From: Lactuca virosa
Taxonomy: Eukaryota > Streptophyta > Magnoliopsida > Asterales > Asteraceae
Length of the DNA stretch: 64,000 bases
Direction: 5' to 3'
Assembly: GCA_928212115.1 (NCBI GenBank)
Contig: CAKMRJ010005634.1
Location: 178,100,693-178,164,692 of the forward strand
This document shows positions 42,187 through 54,633 of the stretch, one piece after another. Under the pieces are notes generated by a model that made no database searches, was not told the DNA's origin, and saw only the letters and a program-made list of their open reading frames with translations. Position 1 is the stretch's first letter. Each line of letters begins with the position of its first letter. Both the position numbers and the translations under genes were made by a program.

Positions 42187-45100
42187 CCCACCCATGCAGG
42201 TATTTACACTATATTGTCTAATAACTCATTGCATACTAATTCTTGGGTGCTTGATACAGGTTGTGGTATTCACATTTGTACTGATTTGCCGGGCATAAGA
42301 AGAAGTGAGAAAGTGGAGCACGGGAAGATAAACTTAATCATGGGGAATAGGAAAGCATCACCTGTTACCAATATAGGAGTTTATTCTTTATTGCTTAATA
42401 ATTGGATAATGTTAGATTTGAATAAATGTTGTTACTCGTCTGAAATGGCGAGAAATATTATTTCCTTTCATGGCTTGTAGAAACAAGGGTTTTCCTTTTC
42501 ATTTGATAATGATAATGGTGCTATTAATGTTTATTACAATGATGTATTTTACTTTAAAGCATTACCTTGTGATGGTGTATATGAAGCTGTAGATGTTGTA
42601 GATAATCTAGGGAATAATGTGTTGTGTATTGATTCTTCAAATAGTTTAGACAAAGCATACTTGTGGCATTGTCGTCTTGGACATGTTAACAAGAAGCGCA
42701 TGGGCCAACTCCAAAAGGCTGGAGTTTTGGAATCATTTGACCTAAAGTTGGATGATAGTTGCGAGTCTTGTTTACTTGGAAAAATGACAAAGTTACCATT
42801 CACTGGTTCTTGTGAAAGGGGCGAAGGTTTGTTGGACCTCATACACACTGATGTGTGTGGACCCTTCAAAACCGCCACAAGGGATGCTACTCGCTATTAT
42901 GTGACTTTTAGTGATGATTATAGTAGATATGGATTTATCTACTTAATCAAGCATAAGTCAGAAACCTTTGAAAAATTCAAAGAGTTTAAGAAGGAAGTGG
43001 AGAATCAACTGGGAAGGAACATCAAGATGCTCCGATCCGATCGGGGAGGAGAGTATCTTAGTATCGAGTTCCTCGACTATCTTAAGGAATGTGGGATTGT
43101 TTCACAATTGACACCTCCTAGGACACCACAGCTGAATGGTGTGGCTGAGAGGCACAATCGAACCTTGTTTGATATGGTTCGTTCCATGATGATTCGATCT
43201 TCGTTACCAATCTCATTCTAGGGGTATGCCTTAAAAACTGCCGCCCATATCCTTAATCTAGTCCCTACCAAAAAGGTTGCCAAAACACCTTATGAGATGT
43301 GGACTGGGAAAGTTCCCAATTTGGATCACATCAAGATTTGGGGTTGCGAGGCTTTAGTGAGACGTGAGTCCCATGATAAGCTCGAACCTCGAAGTCAAAG
43401 GTATTTTCATCGGCTACCCACAGAGATCCTTTGGTTACCTCTTCCACAGACCCAATGATAATGTGGTCTTTGTAGCAAGGAAAGGAGTCTTTCGTGAGAG
43501 AGAGTTCATAAGCCAAGAAAACAGTGGGAGGCAAATTGACCTTGAAGAAATTCAAGAGTCAAGTGGTGAAGGAACCTCAAACCCTAGTAATCAACCTGAG
43601 GAGGAAACTCCTGTTGATCCGACTGACGAGCTCATACCTCTGAGGCGTTCCATGAGAGTTAGGAATGCACATGAGAATTACTATGGTTTCCATATTACTG
43701 CAGAAGGTGATGCACTTATCAGTGATAGTACACTGGTAAGTCTGGATGAACCTAACAGCTACACGGAAGCCATGGCAGGCCCTGAGGCTACTAAATGGAA
43801 AGAGGCTATGGACAGCGAGATACAGTCCATGTATGATAATCAAGTTTGGAACATGGTTGACAATGTACCAGGTCGTAAGACAGTCGGGTGCAAATGGATA
43901 TTCAAAAAGAAGACCGACATGGATGGTAATGTACACACTTATAAGGCGCGGCTGGTTGCAAAGGGCTATTCTCAAACTCCAGGAGTTGATTATGATGAGA
44001 CCTTTTCACTAGTAGCAATGATTAAGTCTATTAGGGTTATGTTATCCACTGCTGCATTTCATGACTATGAAATATGGCAAATGGATGTCAAAACTGCTTT
44101 TCTTAATGGAAAGTTGGCTGAGGATGTTTACATGAGTCAGCTAGAGGGTTTTGTCACTACAGAGTACCCTAATAGAGTGTTTAAGCTTGAGAAATCCATC
44201 TATGGATTGAAACAAGCACCTCGCAGATGGAATCTTTGTTTCGATGAGAAAGTCAAAGAGTTTGGCTTTTCGAGGAATGAGGATGAGTCCTGTGTATATG
44301 TTAGGGCTAGTGGGAGTATAGTTAGATTTTTGGTGTTGTATGTGGATGACATACTACTCATAGGAAATGACATCCCAAACTTGCAGGAGGTTAAGTCCTG
44401 GCTTGGGAAGTGTTTCGCTATGAAGGACCTTAGGGAAGCTGCCTATATCCTAGGGATAAAGATATTGAGAGACAAGAGTAAGAGACTAATTGGACTTAGT
44501 TAGAGCACTTACTTCGATAAGGTACTGAAGAGGTTCAGTATGCAGGATTCCAAGAAAGGGGAATTACCGATTCAGAGTAACGCCAAATTGAGCAAGACTC
44601 AGAGTCCGAGTACAGAGGCTGAGATAGCTGAGATGAGTCATGTACCATATGCTTCCGTTGTGGGCTCCATCATGTATGCTATGACTTGTACTCGCCCTGA
44701 TGTGGCCTTTTCTTTGAACATGGTCAGTAGATATCAAGGGAACCCTGGAAAGGCTCACTGGACTGCGGTAAAGAACATAATCAAGTATATGCGAAGGACT
44801 AAGGACTGCCTCCTTACTCTTGGTGGCAGTGATGACTTGAGAGTGGTAGGGTATAGCGATGCTAGCTTTCAGACTGATAGGTATAATTTCCACTCGCAGT
44901 CAGGTTGGGTATTTATCCTGAATGGAGGATCAATTACTTGGAAAAGTTCCAAGCAGGAGACGATAGCTGATTCAACTTGCGAATCAAAGTATATAGCAGT
45001 AAGTGAGGCAGCAAAGGACGCGATATGGCTAAAGAACTTCATTCGAGACCTTGGAGTTGTACCAGCTATAAAAGAGCCAATGGAAATTTTCTGTGACAAC

Positions 45101-45330
45101 GATAGTGCGGTTGCCTTAGCTAAGGAACCAAGGGATCACGGGAGATCTAGACACATTGACAGAAAATAGCATTTCATTAGACATCGAATAGAAGAAGGAC
45201 TCCTCTTGGCAAAGAGGGTATCATCAGATGAGAACCCAGCAGATCCCCTCACGAAGGGACTGAGTAGGGTTAAGCATTTACAGCATGCAAGGCGCATCGG
45301 GCTGAAGGATGATATTAGTTTCAATAATTA
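42187..45330 (+). pseudogene. B2 pol (protease, integrase, RT, RNase H), few lesions
   Basis: Protease WVLDTGCGIHIC at about 42243. GAG-preintegrase HCRLGHVNKKR near 42666. Integrase with intact acids: IHTDVCGPF near 42843, SDRGGEYLS near 43036, NGVAERHNR near 43136. RT in 43364-44503 with QMDVKTAFLNG near 44080 and YVDD at 44340-44351. RNase H in 44540-45320 with GYSDASF, STCESKYIAVSE (the usual Glu before Y is Lys) and FCDNDSAVALAK. Lesions: stop 42478-42480, stop 43219-43221 (Trp to TAG), frameshift near 43400, stop 44501-44503 (Gln to TAG), stop 45167-45169. Confidence 0.9.
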
Positions 45331-45335
45331 GATAG
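45331..45335. other. TSD GATAG, left copy of the Tekay-like insertion
   Basis: GATAG occurs here and at 57499-57503. The uninterrupted relative B reads TTAGATAG at 19221-19228, which confirms the empty site. Confidence 0.95.
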
Positions 45336-48300
45336 TGTGACAACCCGAAATTTCCATTTGCATAATTTCTACAGTCAAACACTTCAAATATTAGTCAAAA
45401 ACATTTCAATACATTTTTGGCCGGATTTGAGTCCGTTTGGGTGTTTTTATTTTAAATTCGTCAAACGAATAAATAAAAGGAAGTATCGTTATGAGTGATG
45501 TGTAACAAACAAATCAAACAACACCTTAGCAAGGTGTTTATGGCCAAACAAGAGGTGTTTGGGCCGTAAACACCATTTTCCCAAGAACTCATGCATATAG
45601 CATGAGCTTACACACCTTTTCCTCATTTTCCACTTCCCACCTCAAGAACACCAAGCTTTTTCTCTCAAGTATCATAAGATCATTTCTTAAAATCCGCCAA
45701 AATGTAAGTGTTTCCTTCCTAGATTACTTCATACAACACTTAATTTAGTTTTTATACATCATTTCATCCATGGATTCTTGGTTTTTACTTAGATCTTCAA
45801 GTGTTCTTCAAAACACCAAGAACACACACTTGTGTTCTTGGGTCCTAAACACTCTTACAAGCTTCCTATAAGTAAGTATACCCTTCCTATCTAGTTACTT
45901 GCTTAGTATACTTGTTAATCCTTTGGAAAATCATCAAAATCCCGAAGAACATATGTGTTTACGGTTTGGGGATCCCCCAAAACCGTAAACACCCCCAAAT
46001 GGTGTTTTGATGCCCCTAACACCTTCTATGGCTTGAATAAGAGACTAGAACCTTGCATGCATGAACTAGAAACCACCAAAAACGAAATGGAAGAAGTGGT
46101 CATGAGTTTACGGCCGTAAACTCATGGGTTTACGACCGTAAACTCCCAAGGAGTGGTCCAAGGACCGTAAAATCCAAAAGTGTGCCATTTCGAGCCCTAA
46201 CCACTTCCTAAGCCTTTGATTCGAACCTAGGGCATTTCTTTGTGAAGTATAAGACCTTAATGTTGGATAAGGTGTCTAAGTCCATAACTTATTTGGTATA
46301 TACTTGACCCGACCCGACATGGTCCATTTGGGTTGCACTTTACCTAAACGATTTATGGATAATTTTATGAGAATTGTATACTTACGATTTATTAATATAT
46401 TATAAGTTATAATATATTAATATAAAGTCATGCTACTTAATTAGTTTTAATCTTGAATTAATTATGAATTGATTTAGTGATTAAAAGGAAGACTAATTAA
46501 ATCATGGGCTATTATATTTATATGGTGTGGGCTAATGCTCATTTGTTAATGGGCTAAGCTTATATGGAAGTCCATGGATGATCCATGGAGCTTTTAACCC
46601 ATGGATCCTTGGAATAGGAAAAGACATGGGTTATTAGGGTTTCACCCTAACCATGTACACTATATAAACAAGCTTATGTTGCATGAAAAACACCTAAGAA
46701 TGTGTGTGTAAGTGTGGTGGCCAAAATCAAGAGTTAGTATACTCTCTCATACATTTTCCAAGTTTGTGGTGATTTGTGATTTCCATTTGAGGCATTCACA
46801 TTATTGGTGCTTGGCTCTCAAACTCCAAGGAATCAACAATCAACAAAAGGTATGTAATTCATCTAGTTCTTTTATGTTTAAAAGTACCCCATGCCATGCT
46901 AGATAGGTTATAAACCTTGGAAAATAATATTTTGCATGTATCTTAGACAAACATAGATCCAAGGTTTAATAGGGTTGCATGTACACTTAGGAAGTGTTAG
47001 AATGCTCAAAACCCAACACTTAAAACACACCAATGCACCATTACCATGAGTTTACGGCCGTAAAATCATGGGGGAAATGGTCCATCAATCGTAAACACAT
47101 GTAGGGTTACCATTTGAGGAGTAAACTCCAATGTGAGGCCATACTCTCCTTAGATGCAACCCTTAGCACTCCTAGCACTTGAATCAAAGTGTTTTCATGT
47201 GTTAGAGTGCCTTTACTTACTTAATTAGTGATTAAATAACTAGTTAGATACATTTCTGTATCACCACATGTTACATAGGATCCGTGTGTGTGTTCAGGTC
47301 TCACTTGTCACCTAGCATCCTACCCGGCACTTCCATCCAATCCACTCACTGCAGGTGAGTTCATACCCCTAAATCAACCTTTTAAATGATTTGAAATGCT
47401 TTTATGGGGGGGGGGGGGGAATACAAGTTGAACTATTAGAGTTATTGTATCAATCACATGTGATTAATAACTAGAACAGACTACAAGATTTGCTACTGCT
47501 TTCAAATTACCATCAAACCTTGGATTTTCAAGTGTTTCAAACCTTTTATCAAACTCTTTTAATGCCAAAACTGTTTTCAAACTCTTTTAAACTTACTTTA
47601 TTTTCAAACCCATATCTATACTAATATATTTATATAAGTAAGACTTGAAGGACTTAGGACTGATAGCTCACCTTATTTCCTGTTCCTCGTTTGGTTATGG
47701 ACTTAGGGTATTCGGTTATTTGTCCGACTGTCGTTGAATTCTTAGTTATATATCATATATATTTGTGTTAGATATAAAAGTCTTCACTTCAGTTCGATAC
47801 CTTTGTGTAACAAAGGCATGCAACCAACATTACTATTTGACTATATAGGTATAGTTAAGGATTACAACTCATTACTACTATTACAATGACACCTACCAGA
47901 GTCGGTACAGTTATGAGTCAATACATGCTAAATACTATACAAAGAGAATACTATATACTATACAAGAAGAACACTCTATACATTATACCAGAAAATACAT
48001 TATACAATATACAAGAGAATATACTAAAACAGAATGTGACATACTACTTCTCGATACGACACTTCATTGTGCTATCACCATGTAACCAGAGTTTCCTGGA
48101 GGGAGAGCGGGCATTATGTGTATAGATCTATACGGGACAGACACTCCCACATCCCGACTGCTAGCTACAGTCCGAGCCGACTAGGCCCAGGGGTGACAAA
48201 ATGTCACCATACTACGAGTGACCTGGAGGGTCATCAGTTATTCGATCGTCAATCAGCATGGTTACATACGAGTTCACATTCAACCTTTAATTAATACATT

Positions 48301-48947
48301 AAGAATTAAAGGCAAACCAGGCTCCCCGAGGTGTAGTGTATATTTAATACTACCTGGAGTCTGCATTTTCATTACATTAGCCGGCAGTGACACTGCTGGG
48401 GTAAAACATTATTTTCCCAATTACTTTACATGAATGAAGTCTAAAACTATATTTTCATACTGATAGTTTCATTGGGAAAACTTTTACATTTACAAAGGAT
48501 CAATCATGCAAACAACCAGGTCTTAGTAGAAGACTACTTTTACTGGAAAACATAGGGTTTTCTAGGGAGCATACTATTTTCAAATATTGAAATAAGTTAT
48601 TATACCACACTGTTGTAAATATTCTTATACAAGCAACGACACTAAATACTTATGAGCTCACCAGCTTTATGCTGATACTCGCTTTCAAAATAACTTGTAT
48701 TCTCAGGTCATCAGTAGACAGGTACAGACGAAGCTTTTGAGAAGATGGAGCACATACAAGACTCATCTTTTATTTTGATTATACTTTTGGTGTCTTACAA
48801 ACTGTACAGAATACGCTTGTATTACAACTATTATAGTAATGCAATGGATGTTGTTGCTTGTCTTTACTATTATGCATTGTTATGATACTGTACATGACGT
48901 CCTCCACCCCAGAACGTTTCCGCCGTTCTCGGTTTTGGGGTGTGACA
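45336..48947 (+). repeat. 5' LTR of Tekay-like element, interrupted
   Basis: TGTGACAACCCG ... GGGGTGTGACA; about 2849 bp once the solo LTR and one TSD are removed, close to the 2865 bp of the 3' LTR. Two palindromes GTTTACGGCCGTAAAC-type at 46106 and 46128 (22 apart). A run of 13 G at 47407-47419 is only 6 G in the 3' LTR. Confidence 0.95.
46261..47018 (+). mobile_element. Solo copia LTR (758 bp), TSD CTTAA
   Basis: TGTTGGATAAGG ... AAAACCCAACA, same family as the LTRs of B, B2 and D, flanked by CTTAA at 46256-46260 and 47019-47023. The Tekay 3' LTR has the empty site at about 55561-55567. TATATAAA at 46661-46668. It is the innermost and therefore the most recent datable insertion of the nest. 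Confidence 0.95.
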
Positions 48948-48950
48948 GAT

Positions 48951-48962
48951 TGGTATCAGAGC
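48951..48962 (+). other. Primer binding site of Tekay-like element
   Basis: TGGTATCAGAGC, three bases after the LTR end; initiator-tRNA-Met complement. Confidence 0.95.
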
Positions 48963-50066
48963 ACTGTTTATAGTGAATCAAGTATATCAACCCATAAAAG
49001 ATATACGAACTATAAACACATCGGGATTAAAACACTATGACCAAGAATATATACTTTTAAATAATAAAATATTTAACTAAGTATATATACATCTATTCAT
49101 ACCAGGGTCAGTATCATACTAGAACCGAACAAAAGTATTAAGATTGTTGAACAGCACAATTGGGCTTAGAGACATATAGTCAAATCTGAGAGGGTGTAGC
49201 CTGATCAACTACATTTTCCTAGGAGTGACTAGCATGTGCCTAAGAATGGTTGTGGTGTTGCAACAAGTCTAAAAACTTACCAACACTACTACAAGAGCAT
49301 TAGAACAAGAATACTATAGGAGTATTCTGCATTACTATGAATTTCATATGTGAGAACTAAAAATGTCTTTACTAGTAAGGCAATAGTTGCTAAGTGGATA
49401 CGCTAAGGTTACATGTAACTACGACGCTATAGACTCAGAATCTGTGACCTTTGCTTTACTTCCTGCTCCTTGTTTGGTTGTGGGCTTAGAGTTAGGGTCA
49501 CTTATTCGAAGGACTATCTTGTTTTGGTTACATGTAACTGGTATGCACTACGCAAGTATTGAAATAACTAGTAAAGATCATCTTATAATTATCTTAGGTT
49601 AGTACGTCTATTAACTATCCTTTCTCCATTCTCGCATAGATACCAGGGCTGATTCAGGAGTTAGCCCAGAAAGGTGCCCGTCGCCAGTAGAAGATTATCT
49701 ACCCATCCTCTCTCTTCTTAAAAGAATAGCCTTCATCTTCAGTGTCTCTGTTTCACCTGTCTGTAAAACATTCCTACCCTTGAAAGTACTCTAACTAGAC
49801 TTCTAAGCTGCCAACATTTTTCCATTATGGTTTGATGTAAGACCTACTGTTAGGTCAACTTTTCCGAACTCATTTTACATCAGTAATACCAGTAATATTG
49901 GCAAACATCTAATCTATGGGAAAGTTTGTACTATTATGTTTCTCTAATCTATTAGTGCTTTTCTATCTGATAGTTGGACTATGGCGATTTAGTCCATGAA
50001 ACACTCCCATCATGCTTACAATTGTCTCTCACTATTGTCATGATCTTTATAAATTTTCAGTAAAAG
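48963..50066 (+). other. Leader of Tekay-like element
   Basis: Noncoding stretch of 1.1 kb between primer site and gag. I see no repeats or strong hairpins; short frames are not supported. Confidence 0.6.
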
Positions 50067-51134
50067 ATGTCACCCCGAAAGCTTCCAAATAGAAACACGC
50101 CTGCTAATCAAACTCCACCACCACCACCCCCTCCACAACAGTTCGATGCAGTGATGTTCCAGGCAGCTGTGACCGCAGCTGTGACCGCCGCCATGGCCCA
50201 AGTAAACTATGGCGGTGTTAGTGGAACGGGGACTGGCACCAACTCTAGCCATGGTGAAATCCACTCTCATACACGAGAGTGTTCCTATAAGGATTTCATG
50301 ACCTGCAAACCTACATACTTTAATGGAACTGGAGGGATCCTTGCACTATCCCAATGGATCGAAAGAACCGAAGCAATATTCGAGATGTGCTCGTGCCCAG
50401 AAGGAAGCAAGATAAAATTTGCTGCTTGCACCTTCACCCAAAGGGCCTTGACGTGGTGGAATGGCCATGTCAAATCACTCTCACTGGTAACAGCCAACGC
50501 CATGGGCTGGGACACGCTGAAGGACCTTCAGACGAGGGAGTACTGCCCGAGGGGCGAAATTCAGAAACTTGAGGAGGAACTCTGGAACCTCAAAATGCAG
50601 GGTTCCGACATAGTGGCTTATACAGCCAGGTTCTGCGACCTGGTGGCTCTATGTCCTAACATGGTCCCCACCGAAAACAAAAAGATCGAGCGATACATCT
50701 GGGGTTTGGTACCCCCATATCGAGGGAACGTTCTAGCATCACACCCTGCGACCTTTGATAGTGCCAAGGAATTGGCCCAAAGGCTGATTGATCATGAAGT
50801 TCCCTCTACTCCATCAACAACCGCAATCACTACCCCAACACCAACCCACACGACCGACAACAAAAGGAAGCGTGAGGACCAAAGGAGGGGCAAATCAAAT
50901 CAATCCTCTTCCAAGAACCAACAGACGGTGGCTTTCCATGCTGCCACTACTCCTGCTGCCCCTGTACCAGCCAAAACATACGCAGGGAGCTTACCCAAGT
51001 GCAATAAGTGCTCTTTCCATCATAACGACCCTGCCGGGAAATGCACTGCACCAATTGCGACCGGAAGGGCCATACTGTCCGGTTTTGCAGAGCACCTCCC
51101 AAACCTATCACCCAGGTCCTCAGTTCAGGAGTAA
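50067..51134 (+). pseudogene. Tekay-like gag
   Basis: 355-residue frame. Pro-rich N-terminus (a run of Pro at about 16-23), then Retrotrans_gag core from about 75 to 245 (FMTCKPTYFNG, ALTWWNGHVKS, YTARFCDLVALCPNMV). A basic linker precedes the zinc region. The first CCHC-like site begins in this frame (CNKCSFHH) but a frameshift near 51035 moves its second half and a second knuckle, CYVCGEVGHFKRNC, into the frame of 51041-51604. Confidence 0.88.
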
Positions 51135-51842
51135 GCCAGGCCTGCTACGTTTGTGGCGAGGTAGGACATTTCAAAAGAAACTGTCCAAAGGCTGGGAACG
51201 CAGGAGGAGCAGGCAGACTACTTGCTATTGGCCACAATGAAGCAGTAACAAACCCCACAGTAGTCACGGGTACGTTCCTTCTCGATAACTCTTATGCTTG
51301 TATCTTATTCGATAGTGGGGCAGAGAGGAGCTTCGTAAACCAAAACTTTAAACACTTACTTAAACAATCACCGCAACCACTAAAAGAAACCTTCGTCGTA
51401 GAAATGGCTAACGGAAAGACAGAGAGTTCTAACGAGATCTACATAGGTTGTACCCTCACGCTAGATAATCACTCATTTCCTATCGACCTCATACCAGTAG
51501 CAATCAAGAGCTTCGATGTCATCATATGGCATGGACTGGTTGAGTCTCCATCGTACCGATATCCTGTGTTTCGACAAAGCCATCCGTTTAAAACTACCAA
51601 ATAACGAAAACTTGTTGATCTACAGAGACAAACCTAGTACGAGCCTTCGTATCATCTCAAGTATTCAAGCCCAGAAGTACTTGCGTAAGGAATATCGTGC
51701 ATTCCTGGCGCACATTGTCGATACGAGCCAGAAAACGAAAGACCTAAAAGACCTCCCCGTAGTACGCGACTTCCCCGACGTATTCCTGAAGAACTACCGG
51801 GTTTACCTCCGCAACGTCAAGTCGAGTTCCGAATCGACTTAA
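51041..51842 (+). pseudogene. Zinc knuckles and protease of Tekay-like pol
   Basis: 51041-51604 carries zinc knuckles and the aspartic protease triad in ILFDSGAERSF (Asp codon at 51311-51313). A frameshift near 51525 moves the protease end (MDWLSLHRTDI) into 51516-51842, and another near 51795 precedes RT. Confidence 0.85.
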
Positions 51843-52461
51843 TCCCAGGAGCTACCCCCGTAGCCAAATCGCCCTATCGTCTAGCGCCTGCTGAGATGCA
51901 AGAACTGTCCGGTCAACTTAACGAACTGCTCAGCAAGGGCTTTATAAGACCAAGCTTCTCACCCTGGGGAGCACCGGTCTTGTTCTTAAAGAAGAAATAC
52001 GGATCGTTCCGTATGTGCATCGATTATAGGGAACTCAACAAACTGACGGTCAAGAATCGTTACCCTCTTCCTCGCATAGACGATTTATTTGACCAACTGC
52101 AAGGGGCGAGCTACTTTTCCAAGATTGATCTAAGATCCGGGTATCACCAGTTACGAGTGCTTGAGGAGGATGTCCCGAAGACAGCCTTCCGAACTCGTTA
52201 CGGACACTACGAGTTCGTAGTGATGCCATTCGGACTGACCAATGCGTCCGCAATATCCATGGACTTGATGAATAGAGTATGCTGTCCTTACTTGGATCAG
52301 TTCGTCATCCTCTTCATTGATGATATACTTATCTACTCTCGAAGTGAGGAAGAAATAGCGATCATCTGCGACAAGTCCTGGAAACTTTACGATCGGAAAA
52401 GCTATATGCGAAGTTCTCTAAATGCGAATTTTGGATCCGAAGAGTCGAATTCTTAGGACAC
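51843..52461 (+). pseudogene. Reverse transcriptase of Tekay-like pol
   Basis: From the AEMQELSGQLNELL entry to the palm: SFRMCIDYRELNKLTVKNRYPLPRIDDL, FSKIDLRSGYHQ, MPFGLTNAS (followed by an odd AIS in place of the usual PAVF) and the catalytic FIDD at 52313-52324. A single-base frameshift near 52360 moves the end of RT (KFSKCEFW, FLGHVVS) to the frame opening at 52462. Confidence 0.9.
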
Positions 52462-54584
52462 GTGGTTAGCAAGGAGAGAATCCACGTGGACCCATCCAAA
52501 ATTAAGGCTATTGAGAACTGGTCAGCACCGAAGACGCCTACGGAAATTCGTCAATTTCTAGGCCTCGCTGGCTACTACCGCAGGTTCATTCAAAACTTCT
52601 CTCGAATCATGAAACCCCTGACTACATTGACCCAGAAAGGCGTGGCCTTTGACTGGGAAGAGAAACAAGAGAAGGCATTCCAAACCCTGAAGCGAGCCTT
52701 ATGCACCGCACCGATACTGTCCCTCCCCGAAGGGATAGAAGACTTCGTGGTATACTGCGATGCATCCAACCAAGGGCTCGGCTGTGTTCTGATGCAACGA
52801 GGTAAGGTCATCGCCTACGCCTCAAGACAGCTGAAGACACACGAGGTCAACTACACCACATACGGCCTCGAATTAGGAGCGGTTATGTTCGCCCTAAAAA
52901 TCTGGAGACACTATCTGTATGGTACGAAGAGCACCATCTATACCAACCACAAAAGCCTCCACCACATCTTCAACCAGAAAGAGCTCAACATGAGACAACG
53001 ACGGTGGGTCGAGCTACTCAATGACTATGAATGCGAAATTCGTTATCATCCGGGTAAAGCCAACGTAGTAGCAGACGCCCTAAGTCGGAAAGAATATTCT
53101 GGCCGAAGAGTCAAGTCACTAACAATGACTATCCATTCGCATCTATCCGCACAAATTAAGGAGGCTCAGCTCGAAGCTTTGAAACCTGAAAATGTAGCGG
53201 GAGAATCCCTGCGAGGAATGGATAAGAACCTGGAAGCCAAGGGTGACGGAGCCTTATATCTCATGGACCGGATCTGGACACCGAAGCACGGTGGCTTCAG
53301 AGACTTGGTCATGAAGGAAGCGCACAACACTCGATATTTCGTCCACCCAGGTTCAGATAAGATGTATCTGGATCTCAAGAAGTCATACTGGTGGCCTAAC
53401 ATGAAAGCAGAGATTGCTACCTTCGTAAGTAAATGCCTTACTTGCGCGAAGGTCAAGGTCGAATACCAGAAACCGTCAGGTCTACTCCAACAACCGGAGA
53501 TACCTGAGTGGAAGTGGGAGCGGATCACTATGGACTTCATAACCAAGTTACCCAAGACAACGGGTGGACTTGATACCATATGGGTCATCGTCGACAGATT
53601 GACCAAGTCCGCACACTTCCTACCCATCAAAGAAACCGACAAGATGGAGAAGCTCACAAGAACATACATTAGGGAGATCGTACGACTGCATGGTGTTCCT
53701 ATATCTATTATCTCCGATAGAGATAGTAGATTCACTTCGAGGTTCTGGCAGTCATTACAAAGCTCCTTAGGAACGAGGCTGGACATGAGTACAGCCTACC
53801 ATCTACAGACCGACGGACAAAGTGAGAGGACTATCCAAACTTTGGTAAGGCGTGGGATACCCACTTACCCCTTGTCGAATTTTCCTACAACAACAGTTAT
53901 CACACGAGCATGGAAGCTGCTCCATTTGAAGCTCTCTACGGCCGGAAGTGCGGATCCCCTCTGTGCTGGGCTGAGGTGGGTGACACCCAGTTAGCTAAAG
54001 GACGAGTTCCTGACAGCATTCTCACGGGTCCGGAGATCATTCGGGAAACGACAGAGAAGATCGTTTAGATTCGTGAACGATTGAAAACCTCTAGAGACTG
54101 ACAGAAAAGCTACGCAGACAGACCGAGGAAACCCTTGGAATTCCAGGTGGGAGACCGAGTCCTTTTGAAAGTCTCACCCTAGAAAGGCTTGATACGCTTC
54201 GTAAAGCATGTAAAGCTTAATCCAAGATACGTAGGGCCTTTCGAGATTCTCGCTAGAATCGGCCCCGTAGCTTACAAACTCAATCTACCCTGAGAGCTTA
54301 GTAACGTATATCCTACCTTCCACGTCTCGAACTTGAAAAAGTGCCTATCCGACGAGACTCTTGTAATCCCACTCGACGAGATCGAGATCAACGAGAGCCT
54401 CAACTTCGTGGAAGAACCTGTGGAGATTATGGACCGAGAGGTCAAACGAACGAAACAAAGCCGCATCCCAATTGTGAAGGTTCGCTGGAACGCCAAGCGA
54501 GGACCGGAGTTCACTTGGGAGCGCGAGGATCAAATGAAACTTAAATATCCTCATCTTTTACTTAGTTATTGTGTAATAACTTAG
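52462..54584 (+). pseudogene. RNase H, integrase and chromodomain of Tekay-like pol
   Basis: RT thumb, then RNase H with VVYCDASNQGLG at about residue 95; the third acid is lost (IYTNHKSL, AAC at 52945-52947, usually TDH). Integrase zinc site HPGSDKM ... CLTCAK (about 295-330); core acids present in MDFITKLP, SDRDSRF and GQSERTIQTL. At about 53846 roughly a dozen residues normally present are missing and the frame shifts. The GPY/F-type segment RYVGPFEILARI is at about 54220 among stops. 54333-54584 contains a group II chromodomain-like segment (EEPVEIMDREVKR, VKVRWNAKRG, FTWEREDQM), which in relatives directs integration to heterochromatin. Confidence 0.88.
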
Positions 54585-54618
54585 TTGCTTGAACTCTAAT
54601 TTCGGGACGAAATTCCCT

Positions 54619-54630
54619 CTAACGGGGGGA
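54619..54630 (+). other. Polypurine tract of Tekay-like element
   Basis: CTAACGGGGGGA followed by TGA and the TGTGACAACCC start of the 3' LTR. Confidence 0.8.
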
Positions 54631-54633
54631 TGA

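Noticed and set aside
47886..48433. Frames repeated at 56422-56976
   Set aside because: They lie in the two copies of the Tekay LTR and simply mirror each other; no coding signature.
53166..53786. 206-codon minus-strand frame
   Set aside because: Antisense of the RNase H-integrase reading frame of the Tekay element.
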